DNA of 64,000 nucleotides from Halomicroarcula saliterrae (GTDB lineage Archaea > Halobacteriota > Halobacteria > Halobacteriales > Haloarculaceae), in assembly GCF_031624395.1 (NCBI RefSeq), contig NZ_JAMQON010000001.1:496001-560000 (forward strand), written 5' to 3'. How positions within the stretch are numbered: position 1 is the stretch's first letter; every line of letters starts with the position of its first letter. The notes beneath the pieces were generated by a model. The model had not been told where the DNA came from, ran no database searches, and saw only the letters and a program-made list of their open reading frames with translations. The position numbers were made by a program, and so were the translations under genes. Below, piece by piece: positions 8,833 to 16,709 of this stretch.

Positions 8833-9633
8833 ATGAAATACAGCGGCTGGCCAGAACCGAGCGAACTCGTCGTCGGCAAGGTCGACGAAATCGAGGACTT
8901 CGGTGTCTTCGTCGACCTCGAAGAGTACGAGGGCAAGCGTGGCCTCTGTCACATCTCCGAGGTCGCGAGCGGCTGGATCAAGAACGTCCGTGACCACGTC
9001 AGCGAGGGCCAGACGGTCGTCGCGAAGGTGCTCGAAGTGGACGAGAGCGCCCAGCAGATAGACCTCTCTATCAAGGACGTCAACGACCACCAGCGCAAGG
9101 AGAAGATTCAGGAGTGGAAAAACGAGCAGAAGGCCGACAACTGGATGGAGCTGGCCTTCGGCGAGGACATCGCCGACGAGGAGTACAGCGACATCGCCAA
9201 CGCCCTGCTCTCGGAGTTCGGTTCGCTGTACGACGGCTTCGAGGCCGCCGCCATCCACGGCGAGTCGGCCCTCGAAGACACCGGGCTCGACGAGTCTGCG
9301 GTCGAGTCGCTGGTCGAGACGGCCCGCGACAACGTCTCCGTGCCCTACGTCAACGTCACGGGCTACGTCGACCTGACGTGTCCCGACAGCGCGGGCGTCG
9401 ACGTCATCAAGGAGGCCCTGCAGGCCGCTGAGGGTAACGGCGAAGTGCCCGAGGAGATTCAGCTCGAAGTCACCTACGTCGGCTCCCCGGAGTACCGCAT
9501 TCAGGTACAGGCGCCCGACTACAAGACCGCCGAGGGCGAACTCGAAGAGAGCGCCGCCCGCGCCCGCTCGGTCGTCGAGGCCGAAGGCGGCAGCGCCCAG
9601 TTCCACCGCGACCGCGACGAAGACGACGAATGA
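8833..9633 (+). CDS. eif2a: Translation initiation factor aIF2, alpha subunit
   Basis: 266 residues, the standard aIF2-alpha length. Residues about 10-85 are an S1 RNA-binding domain ([28 protein letters not shown]). A helical middle domain follows, then a KH-like C-terminal domain that contacts aIF2-gamma. The heterotrimer brings initiator tRNA-Met to the small subunit; that tRNA is also encoded in this window. The stop overlaps the Nop10 start (ATGA). Confidence 0.96.
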   Translation: MKYSGWPEPSELVVGKVDEIEDFGVFVDLEEYEGKRGLCHISEVASGWIKNVRDHVSEGQTVVAKVLEVDESAQQIDLSIKDVNDHQRKEKIQEWKNEQKADNWMELAFGEDIADEEYSDIANALLSEFGSLYDGFEAAAIHGESALEDTGLDESAVESLVETARDNVSVPYVNVTGYVDLTCPDSAGVDVIKEALQAAEGNGEVPEEIQLEVTYVGSPEYRIQVQAPDYKTAEGELEESAARARSVVEAEGGSAQFHRDRDEDDE

Positions 9634-9812
9634 AATCGGACATCCGGGTGTGTTCGGCCTGGCGGGCCGAACACGACCGCCCGGTGTACACCCTCTCTTC
9701 GACGTGTCCCGACTGCGGAGCCGAGGCCGTAAACAGCGCCCCGGCGCCTTTCGACCCGGCCGACCCACACGGCGAGTATCGACGTTCACTTAAGCGCCGA
9801 CGCCGGCAGTAG
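9630..9812 (+). CDS. nop10: H/ACA RNP protein Nop10
   Basis: 60 residues with the Nop10 pattern: an N-terminal zinc-binding half (Cys8, then CPDCG at 26-30) and the extended C-terminal [18 protein letters not shown] that wraps Cbf5. It is part of the guide-RNA pseudouridylation complex. Overlaps aIF2-alpha by 4 bp, a gene order conserved in many archaea. Confidence 0.95.
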   Translation: MKSDIRVCSAWRAEHDRPVYTLSSTCPDCGAEAVNSAPAPFDPADPHGEYRRSLKRRRRQ

Positions 9813-9817
9813 GGCGT

Positions 9818-10576
9818 ATGGACGAATTCGACATCGACGTACTCGCCGACCCGGCTCTCGACGAGCCGGTGCTGGTCGAGGGGCTGCCGGGCGTGGGCCA
9901 CGTCGGGAAACTCGCCGCCGAGCACCTGCTCGAAGAGCTCGACAGCGAGCTCGTCCGGCGGGTGTACTCGACGCATTTCCCCCCGCAGGTCAGTGTCGAG
10001 GACGGGCGGACCCAGCTCGCGTGTGCCGAGTTCCACGCCGTCACCCCAGAAGAGGGACGGGACATGCTCGTGCTCACGGGTGACCATCAGGCACAGGACA
10101 ACGAGGGCCACTACGGCCTCACTACGACCTTCCTCGACATCGGCGCCGACTTCGGCGTCGAGGAGGTGTACGCGCTCGGCGGCGTCCCGACGGGCGAACT
10201 CGTCGAGGAGTACGACGTGCTCGGGGCGACGACGACCGACGACTTCGGCGACCGACTCACCGAGGCCGGCGTCGAGTTCCGCGAGGACGAACCCGCCGGC
10301 GGCATCGTCGGCGTCTCGGGCCTCCTGCTCGGCCTGAGCGAGCGCCGGGACACCCCCGCGGCCTGTCTGATGGGCGAGACCTCCGGCTATCTGGTCGACC
10401 CCAAGAGCGCACAGGCGGTTCTGGAGATTCTCCAGGAGGTCGTCGGCTTCGAGGTGGAGTACGAATCGCTCGAGGAGCGCGCCGACGAGATGGAGGAAGT
10501 CGTGCGCAAGATCCAGCAGATGGAGGAACAGAACGCCCCGTCGCCGGCCGACGAAGACCTGCGCTACATCGGATAG
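9818..10576 (+). CDS. Proteasome assembly chaperone family (PAC2) protein
   Basis: 252 residues starting 6 bp after Nop10. The PAC2 hallmarks are VLVEGLPGVGHVGKLAAEHL near the N-terminus and a GVPTGEL loop. MGETSGYLVDPKSA and a C-terminal helical, coiled-coil-like segment (LEERADEMEEVVRKIQQMEEQ) follow. Archaeal PAC2 proteins resemble eukaryotic proteasome assembly chaperones; direct function in haloarchaea is not established. Its place after the translation genes is widely conserved. Confidence 0.88.
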   Translation: MDEFDIDVLADPALDEPVLVEGLPGVGHVGKLAAEHLLEELDSELVRRVYSTHFPPQVSVEDGRTQLACAEFHAVTPEEGRDMLVLTGDHQAQDNEGHYGLTTTFLDIGADFGVEEVYALGGVPTGELVEEYDVLGATTTDDFGDRLTEAGVEFREDEPAGGIVGVSGLLLGLSERRDTPAACLMGETSGYLVDPKSAQAVLEILQEVVGFEVEYESLEERADEMEEVVRKIQQMEEQNAPSPADEDLRYIG

Positions 10577-10616
10577 AAGCGGACGTTTCTTACTCACCGG
10601 GCGCCAACGCCCTCCC

Positions 10617-11222
10617 GTGCAGGCAGACCCGGGTGCGCTACCGGAGTGGCTGGTGTTTGGCCTCCTCCTCGGGATAGCCGGCAGTCTGTTCGTCGCCGTC
10701 CTCTTTCTCGTCGCCGGCCGGCTGTTCCCCGCGAAGCGACAGGCACGCGGGCTGCGCGAGGGCGGCGAGGAACGCCGCCGCACCGAGATTCGCGAGTATC
10801 TCGACGCCATCGACGAGCAGTTCGCCGAGAACCACTACGTGGCGGGCCAACACGTCGCCTTCTACCTGCCGAGACGCGACGTCGCCATCACCTTCGACGC
10901 GCGGGCGTACTACCGCATCGAGCGCTCGCCCACCACGCCGGTGCTGGTCGAACACGAGATGCCGGGCGCCTATCTGGGCCAGCGGCTCCCCTTCGAGACG
11001 CCCGAGGTGTCGCTCGGCCCCGAGCCCGAACCGGAGCCCCCGGCCGACCCGGCCAGACAGGCATTCGCCGAGCTGGGGCTGCGGGAGTCGGCGACGCTGG
11101 CCGAGGTGAAATCCGCCTACCGGGACCGGGTCAAGCAGGTCCATCCGGACCACGGCGGCGACGAGGAAGAGTTCAAACGGGTGCGGGAGGCCTACACGCT
11201 CGCGAAACAGCACGCGGCCTGA
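10617..11222 (+). CDS. Membrane-anchored J-domain protein
   Basis: 201 residues from a GTG start. One membrane helix spans about 12-36. A middle domain (30-130) has no assignment. The C-terminal 60 residues are a J domain with KSAYRDRVKQVHPDHGG, including the HPD tripeptide, and EEEFKRVREAYTLA. It should recruit DnaK-type Hsp70 to the membrane. The domain order (TM, unknown, J at the C-terminus) is unlike classical DnaJ, with no G/F region or zinc fingers. Convergent with the DUF6653 gene by 1 bp. Confidence 0.8.
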   Translation: MQADPGALPEWLVFGLLLGIAGSLFVAVLFLVAGRLFPAKRQARGLREGGEERRRTEIREYLDAIDEQFAENHYVAGQHVAFYLPRRDVAITFDARAYYRIERSPTTPVLVEHEMPGAYLGQRLPFETPEVSLGPEPEPEPPADPARQAFAELGLRESATLAEVKSAYRDRVKQVHPDHGGDEEEFKRVREAYTLAKQHAA

Positions 11223-11223
11223 C

Positions 11224-11664
11224 TCACTCGGCCCTGTTCTCGTAGCGGTGGACCATCTCCGAGACGAACCAGAGCTTCAGCGTCATCGACAGCGCCGTCG
11301 CCAGCGCGGTTTCGGCGGGTCGCTGCCTGACCGCGGCGTACAGTGCGTAGGCCACAGCCAGCCCGTTGCCCACGTTCAGGATCTCCGGATAGCTCAGCCA
11401 CCCGTGGGACTCCCGGGTCCACAGCCGTTCGCCGTACACCACTCTTGTCATCCACGCGCTGTCGTCCTCGGGCGGTGAGAACAGGACTGGATTCAGGAGG
11501 ACGAAGGCGAGCGTCAGCGCCAGCCCGCGCCAGTTCCGGCGGTAGATGCAGGCCATCAGCAGCGGCATGGTGGCGACGCGTGACCACCCGCTCTTCGGGT
11601 TGGCGTGACGGGCCCAGAAGTAGCGGTCGAGCGGCGAGGCGTCGTCGGGGCGGTCGGGTACCAT
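11224..11664 (-). CDS. DUF6653-like membrane protein
   Basis: 146 residues with conserved YFWARHANPKSGWSRV near the N-terminus, then hydrophobic segments at about 30-60 (LLMACIYRRNWRGLALTLAF) and 97-130. The aromatic and proline-rich pattern matches a haloarchaeal family listed as DUF6653. Function unknown. Likely an integral membrane protein, alone in its unit. Confidence 0.7.
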   Translation of the reverse strand: MVPDRPDDASPLDRYFWARHANPKSGWSRVATMPLLMACIYRRNWRGLALTLAFVLLNPVLFSPPEDDSAWMTRVVYGERLWTRESHGWLSYPEILNVGNGLAVAYALYAAVRQRPAETALATALSMTLKLWFVSEMVHRYENRAE

Positions 11665-11734
11665 ACGCCGAACGCGTCGTCCAGGGGGAAATCTGTATCC
11701 CCAACACGTTCGCTCGCACCTGCAGGCCGCCGGC

Positions 11735-12862
11735 TCACATCCCCTGACTCATCAGATGGGAGCGCAGGAGGTCGGCCTCCTTGCTGCCGGCGACGGGGTT
11801 GACAAGCACCACGTCGTCGTCGGTCTCGAAGGCGTCACGCTCGGCCAGTTCACGGGCACCGGCGATTGCCGTGCCGCCGGTCGCACCGACCTCCGGCCCC
11901 AGCTCGCAGCCGTCGACGGCCGCCTGGAGAACCGCTTTGTCGGGGACGACGACACCGCCGCCGTCGCTCGCGTCGAGGGCGTCGATAGCGGCCGCCCCGG
12001 CGGCCGGCTCGGGCACCTCCAGCGGGCCGACGATGGTGTCGGGGCGGTCGACCGGCACCGGTTCGGCGGCGCCATCGACGGCCGCCTCGGCGATAGCGGC
12101 CGCCGTCTCGGGCTGGGCGGCGTAGATTCGGGGAACGGCGTCGGCGAGTTCGGCGTCCACCGCGAGGGCGAAACCCCGCTGGAGCCCGACGACCGTCTCG
12201 CCGTGGGCGGTCGGATGGACGACCGCGTCGGGAGCGGCCCACTCGCGGTCGGCGAGCAGCTCCAGCGCGAGGGCGGTCCCGCCGGCGACGCGGAAGGGGT
12301 GGCCGGGCGCGACCGAGGTGAACGCTTCGTCGCTGTCAGCGAAGGCCTCGACGGCGTCCTCGTAGCGGCCCTCGACGACGTACATGTCGCCGCCGTGGAC
12401 GTTCACCATCGCCTTGTTGAGGAACGGACACCGCGAGGGGACAAAGCCCTTCGAGTCGATGCCGGCGCGGGCGGCGTAGGCAGCCGCCGACTGGGCGCCG
12501 TTGCCGGTCGAGGGCGTCCCGACGCGGTCGGCGCCCGCCGCGACGGCCGCCGAGACGGCCAGTGCGAGCTTTCGGTCGGCGAGCGAGCCCGTCGGGTTGC
12601 GCCCCTCGTCCTTGACGGCGACCCGGTCGACGCCGAGTTCGTCGGCGAGTTCCGGCACGCCCACGAGCGGCGTCGCGCCCTCGTCGATACTCACCGTCGC
12701 CTCGGACGGGAGCGGGTGTGCGTCCGCCGCCGACGTGATGTCGTCGGCGTCGTAGTCCAGAGCGAGGACGCCGCCGCAGTCGGGACAGCGCCCGACACCG
12801 GGGTCGGCCGACTCGCCACACGCCGTACATGAGAGGCCACGGACTGCCGCTATCGTCTGCAT
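11735..12862 (-). CDS. Threonine synthase-like fold II protein lacking the usual PLP lysine
   Basis: 375 residues. An N-terminal zinc ribbon (Cys12, Cys15, Cys26, Cys29) is followed by a PLP fold-type II domain: VAVKDEGRNPTGS, STGNGAQSAAAYA, GATGGTAIAGA. The ribbon-plus-fold II layout is that of archaeal threonine synthases. However, where threonine synthase has S-F-K-D-R-G, with Lys binding PLP, this protein reads S-L-A-D-R-K (94-98), so the Lys is Ala. I checked the codons. It may be a non-canonical paralogue using another lysine, or no longer catalytic. The start at 12862 is supported by MQTIAAVRGLSCTAC. Confidence 0.75.
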   Translation of the reverse strand: MQTIAAVRGLSCTACGESADPGVGRCPDCGGVLALDYDADDITSAADAHPLPSEATVSIDEGATPLVGVPELADELGVDRVAVKDEGRNPTGSLADRKLALAVSAAVAAGADRVGTPSTGNGAQSAAAYAARAGIDSKGFVPSRCPFLNKAMVNVHGGDMYVVEGRYEDAVEAFADSDEAFTSVAPGHPFRVAGGTALALELLADREWAAPDAVVHPTAHGETVVGLQRGFALAVDAELADAVPRIYAAQPETAAAIAEAAVDGAAEPVPVDRPDTIVGPLEVPEPAAGAAAIDALDASDGGGVVVPDKAVLQAAVDGCELGPEVGATGGTAIAGARELAERDAFETDDDVVLVNPVAGSKEADLLRSHLMSQGM

Positions 12863-12944
12863 GACTCGCATTCGGGATGGCAGCTTCAAGTGTCGTATGG
12901 TCTGTTCCAGCACGCTCTTGAACGCCGCGGCCGAACGGACGGCC

Positions 12945-14198
12945 ATGACAGACGCCGTGGTCGTCGGTGGCGGCCTCGCCGGGCTAGTCGCGGCCCGCCA
13001 CCTCGCCGAGTCCGGACGGGACGTGACGCTACTGGAAGCCCGCGAACGGGTGGGCGGACGTGTCAGGACGGCCCACGAGGACGGCTACACGTTCGATCGG
13101 GGCTTTCAGGTGCTGTTTTCGGCGTACCCCGCGGTCAGGCGCGAACTCGACGTCGAAGCGCTCTCGCCGCGCCCGTTCACGCCGGGCGCGACCATCGCCC
13201 GGCCGAACCACCGCTCGGTGCTGTCGGACCCGCTGCGGAACCCGACGGCAGCCCCGCAGACGGTGTTCAACCGCGACGTTCGCACCGCCGACAAGCTCCG
13301 CGTGTTCAAGCTCCAGCGCGAACTCGCCGGCAAGGACCCGGAGACGCTGCTGGACGGCGGGGGGCAGTCGATCAGGGAGTACCTCGCCGACCGCGGCTTC
13401 TCGAAGCGGTTCGTCGAGCGCTTCGCCGCCCCCTTCTACGGCGGTATCACGCTCGACCGCTCGCTTGGCACCGACAGCGCGGTTTTCGAGTACACCTACA
13501 AGATGCTCTCGGAGGGCGAGATATTCGTCCCGGCCGAGGGGATGCAGGCGATGCCCGACCAGCTCGCCGACCGGGCGAGGGCGGCGGGCGCGACCATCGA
13601 GACGGGGCGGGGCGTGCGGACGCTCGACGCCGCAGCCGATAGGGTGACAGTCGGGACCGGCTCCGAGACCATCGCCGCCGAGAGCTGCGTCGTCGCGACG
13701 GACCCGGCGACGGCGGCGGAGCTGACCCAGACCGACACCATCCCGACGGAGACGCTCGGCTGTGTCACCCAGTACTTCTCCCTGCCGACGAGCAAGGCCC
13801 CGAGCATGGGCAAGCGCATCGTGCTCAACGCCGCCGACGACCGGCCGAACACCGTCGCGCCGCTGTCGACCGTCGCACCGGAGTACGCGCCCGAAGGGAT
13901 GGAGCTGTACAGCGCGACCTTCCTCGGGAGCCAGTCGGCCGACGACGAGACGCTGGCCGCGGACGTCTACGACGCGCTCTCCTCGTGGTACCCCGCCGCC
14001 GGCTTCGACTCGCTGGAACTTCTGCGGACGGACCGGGTTCCGCTGGCGCAGTTCGCCCAGCCGCCGGGGTTCCGGACGGCGCTCCCCGACCCGGAGGCCC
14101 CCGCGGGACCGGTCGCGCTGGCCGGCGATTACACCCGCTGGTCGTCGATTCAGGGCGCACTGGAGAGCGGGCGCGTGGCCGCCGAGTTACTGCAGTAA
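12945..14198 (+). CDS. FAD-dependent amine oxidase/phytoene desaturase-like oxidoreductase
   Basis: 417 residues from the ATG at 12945. The dinucleotide fold VVVGGGLAGLVAARHL is at the N-terminus, then LLEARERVGGRVRT, the FAD ribose-binding and GG-doublet motif of the flavin amine oxidase/desaturase superfamily. The C-terminal LAGDYTRWSSIQGALESG is the second FAD contact. It lacks features of true CrtI desaturases, so the substrate (isoprenoid or amine) is open. Divergent from the threonine synthase-like gene with an 82-bp shared promoter region. Confidence 0.82.
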   Translation: MTDAVVVGGGLAGLVAARHLAESGRDVTLLEARERVGGRVRTAHEDGYTFDRGFQVLFSAYPAVRRELDVEALSPRPFTPGATIARPNHRSVLSDPLRNPTAAPQTVFNRDVRTADKLRVFKLQRELAGKDPETLLDGGGQSIREYLADRGFSKRFVERFAAPFYGGITLDRSLGTDSAVFEYTYKMLSEGEIFVPAEGMQAMPDQLADRARAAGATIETGRGVRTLDAAADRVTVGTGSETIAAESCVVATDPATAAELTQTDTIPTETLGCVTQYFSLPTSKAPSMGKRIVLNAADDRPNTVAPLSTVAPEYAPEGMELYSATFLGSQSADDETLAADVYDALSSWYPAAGFDSLELLRTDRVPLAQFAQPPGFRTALPDPEAPAGPVALAGDYTRWSSIQGALESGRVAAELLQ

Positions 14199-14206
14199 GA
14201 GCGCGA

Positions 14207-14353
14207 TTACGCCGCGTGATCGCCGTCGCCGTGGTCGTCGTGCTCGTCGTCGAGCAGCACGTCCGAGACGTACTTGATGGTCGCGAAGTACAGGAGCACG
14301 ATACAGATGAGTGTCGTCGCGATGAGCGCGAGTGCCGGTCCGGTCTGAATCAT
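14207..14353 (-). CDS. Tiny single-pass membrane protein with acidic, His-rich tail
   Basis: 48 residues. A hydrophobic helix covers about 5-28 (ALALIATTLICIVLLYFATI) and the tail reads DDEHDDHGDGDHAA. The tail could bind metal ions, but this is only composition. The ORF is short, but codon use is haloarchaeal and the start is clean. It is convergent with the FAD oxidoreductase, 8 bp apart. No family recognised. Confidence 0.55.
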   Translation of the reverse strand: MIQTGPALALIATTLICIVLLYFATIKYVSDVLLDDEHDDHGDGDHAA

Positions 14354-14523
14354 GTTCGCAGTTCCGCCGCGATAGCTCAAATACCTACCGGACCTGTCAC
14401 AGGTGTCGTCCGGAGCGGCGCCGACGGCAGTCCAGCTGGTCAGGGAGGCGGAGCCATTTGCTGTCGACGCGCTGTCAGCTATGCGACCGAACGCACCGAC
14501 CGATACGTGCCGACTGGTGACAG

Positions 14524-15204
14524 CTATAACATCCGCCGGAACTCGCCCAGCGGCGGGAACTCGCGGGTTTCCCGAGCGGCCTCGTCCCACACCACGGGGG
14601 CCAGCCGGTCGGCGTCGGTCACGAGCGGCGACTGGAAATCGCCCGCGGACATGCTGTTGACCCGCACCCCGGCGTTGAGCTTGTTGAACGAGGGGAGCAT
14701 CACGACCTCGCTGCTGCGGTACTGCCCCTCGCCCACCAGATAGCAGGGGCGGCGCTGCCCCTCGATTTCGATGGTGGGGTGGTCGTGACCCACGACGTAG
14801 CGGTCGGCCTCGCTCTCGGGCGCTTCGTGGCCGTGCAGGACGACGGTGTCGCCGACGCGGTACTCCCGCTCGGTCGGCCCGTCCCACACCGAATCGAGCA
14901 TCGTGTCGTGGTTCCCTGGCGTGACGACGAGGCGGGCCCCGGCCTCACGGCAGGCTGCTTGCAGCCCCGCGACCGTGTCCGCGACGGTCCGTGGCACCGT
15001 CCGGAAGGAGTGCAACAGGTCACCGGCGAGCACCACCTCGCCCGGGTCGTGGCGCTCGACGAGGCCGCGGAACCGCTCGACCATGTCGGTCCCCGAGCCG
15101 ACCGGGAACTCTAACTCCCCACCGGTTCCCCGGCCGACGTGGCAGTCCGCGACGACCAGCGTCTCGCCCACGAGTAGCCCCCGGCCGTCGTACGTCTGTT
15201 CCAT
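14524..15204 (-). CDS. Metallophosphoesterase (COG1407-like)
   Basis: 226 residues with the calcineurin-like two-metal site in order: DCH (Asp20, His22), GDLLH (61-65), GNHD (97-100), LHGH (123-126) and GHDH (139-142). The short length and motif spacing match the archaeal phosphoesterase group often found near DNA helicases. Start at 15204 (MEQTYDGRGLLVGETLVVADCH); the upstream extension is rejected. Substrate unknown; possibly a nuclease or phosphodiesterase. Confidence 0.85.
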   Translation of the reverse strand: MEQTYDGRGLLVGETLVVADCHVGRGTGGELEFPVGSGTDMVERFRGLVERHDPGEVVLAGDLLHSFRTVPRTVADTVAGLQAACREAGARLVVTPGNHDTMLDSVWDGPTEREYRVGDTVVLHGHEAPESEADRYVVGHDHPTIEIEGQRRPCYLVGEGQYRSSEVVMLPSFNKLNAGVRVNSMSAGDFQSPLVTDADRLAPVVWDEAARETREFPPLGEFRRML

Positions 15205-15280
15205 TGGGGTGGTGTGGGGGCTCGGGCTACATACCGATGACGCACCTAGCAAACGCGGTTGGTGTTGTTTCCATCGAGAA

Positions 15281-15582
15281 CAGCCAGAAAGCCCCTGCCG
15301 TCTGGACTCCGGCGACTCGTTGCGCGCCTCGCTCCGCTCGGTGCTTACTTCGTCGGGGTTCGTCCCCTTTCAGTCCACCCATGCCGGCTGGGCAACCAGA
15401 TACGGGTGGACTGAAAGGGGCGCTGGGCTAAACGAAGGTGGGCGACGCAAGCACTGTCGTCCGAGAGAGCGGAGCTCTCTCGTGATCACGAAAGACGCAA
15501 GGCGTCTTTCGGCCGAGACCGAACGTAGTGAGGGAAGCGCGCAGCGAGCCCCCGAGTTTAGCTCAGCGGGGCTTTCTGGCTG
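15281..15582. repeat. Hairpin-rich non-coding element with nested inverted repeats
   Basis: Fills most of the 485-bp gap between the phosphoesterase and the MarR-like gene. Outer perfect 15-bp inverted arms: 15281-15295 (CAGCCAGAAAGCCCC) and 15568-15582. Inside are perfect 17-bp arms at 15364-15380 and 15404-15420 (CCCCTTTCAGTCCACCC and complement). Then a 9-bp stem with a 3-nt loop (15462-15482), a 10-bp palindrome CGTGATCACG (15481-15490) and a 10-bp stem with a 3-nt loop (15489-15511). No ORF of note. The terminal arms suggest a mobile or folded unit, but there is no clear target duplication. Confidence 0.65.
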
Positions 15583-15689
15583 TCTGAAATTCTAATGACG
15601 AGTACGTTCCAGTTCTCAGACCCAGTTCCCACGCTTCACACTGGTACTAGGCGGCGGTCTTTTTATGTCGGGACTACCGAACCCTCTGT

Positions 15690-16460
15690 ATGGTCGATGT
15701 CCTCGAGAACAAGCGCGCCGCGACGCGGTTTCGCATCCTCGTCGAGATCGCGGACCGCCAGCCCGCGGTGAGCCAGGGGGAGATAGCAGAGGCCGTCGGC
15801 GTGACGAGTCAGGCGGTCAGCGAGTACATCCGGGACCTGGTGGAGGAGGGGTTCGTCGAGAAGGAGGGCCGGTCGCGCTATCGGGTCACCAAGGAGGGCG
15901 TCGACTGGGTGTTCCAGTCCGCGACAGACATGCGCCGGTTCGTCGACCACGTCACCGACGACATCCTCGGTAGCGTACAGGAGGACGCCGCGATCGCGGA
16001 CGCCGACATCGACGTGGGCGAGACGGTGTCGCTGTCGCTCTCCGAGGGGTTGCTCCACGCCGCGCCCGGCGACGAGGGCGTCGCGACGGGCGTGAGCACG
16101 ACCAGCGCGGACAGCGGTGAGGTCGTCGGCGTCACCGGCTTCGAGGGGGTCATCGACCTCGAACCCGGTCACGTCAGCGTCGTGCAGGTGCCGACGGTCC
16201 GCACCGATCCGGCCGACTCCGGCGCCGACATCGCGGCGACCTGCGAGGACGTGCCCATCGTGACCGCGGCGGGAGTCGAAGCCGTCTCGGCGCTCCGGGA
16301 CGCCGGCGTCGAGCCGACGACGTACTTCGCGCCGGGCGAGGTGGCCGCCGATGCCGCGTCTCGCGGGCTCGACGCCGTCGTCGTCGCCACGCAGGACACC
16401 ATCGGTCGGGTCACCGACGCCCTGACCGACGCCTCGGTGAGCTACGACGTGGCGAAGTGA
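15690..16460 (+). CDS. MarR-like HTH protein with a haloarchaeal C-terminal domain
   Basis: 256 residues. A winged helix occupies about 8-75 (VSQGEIAEAVGVTSQAVSEY as recognition helix; FVEKEGRSRYRVTKEG as wing). A long C-terminal domain rich in Val, Ala and Asp follows, with a Rossmann-like pattern near DVPIVTAAGVEAVSAL and GLDAVVVATQDT. This layout is common in haloarchaeal regulators annotated as MarR family; ligand and targets are unknown. A minus-strand-type TACCAGT (15642-15648) lies in its upstream region. Confidence 0.72.
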   Translation: MVDVLENKRAATRFRILVEIADRQPAVSQGEIAEAVGVTSQAVSEYIRDLVEEGFVEKEGRSRYRVTKEGVDWVFQSATDMRRFVDHVTDDILGSVQEDAAIADADIDVGETVSLSLSEGLLHAAPGDEGVATGVSTTSADSGEVVGVTGFEGVIDLEPGHVSVVQVPTVRTDPADSGADIAATCEDVPIVTAAGVEAVSALRDAGVEPTTYFAPGEVAADAASRGLDAVVVATQDTIGRVTDALTDASVSYDVAK

Positions 16461-16494
16461 GGGGGTTTTCTATCCGCGGGCCGTCCCGACTGCT

Positions 16495-16659
16495 ATGAGC
16501 GATAGCTCAGCGGACCTGTCGTCGGCAGTCGAATCGTTCCTCTCCGAGGCCGACTCCGCCTACGAGGAGTACGACCGCGGCTACACCGACGCGGACGCGA
16601 CGCTGCGGCGACTGGAGAGCGCCGTCGAACAGCTGCGGACTGCGAGCCGCGAGGAGTAA
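16495..16659 (+). CDS. Small acidic helical protein
   Basis: 54 residues (MSDSSADLSSAVESFLSE... ending TASREE), too short for usual length cut-offs. The pattern predicts two amphipathic helices (ESFLSEADSAYEEYD and ATLRRLESAVEQLRTA). Third-position GC is as in the neighbours and the start lies 34 bp after the upstream stop, which suggests a transcription unit with the MarR-like gene. No family recognised. It may act as an adaptor or exonuclease VII small-subunit-like helical protein; the latter is only a structural resemblance. Confidence 0.6.
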   Translation: MSDSSADLSSAVESFLSEADSAYEEYDRGYTDADATLRRLESAVEQLRTASREE

Positions 16660-16709
16660 GCCGCTGCTACGGGGCGACAGTATTTGTAGCTACAGAGACA
16701 TGTCAGAGT

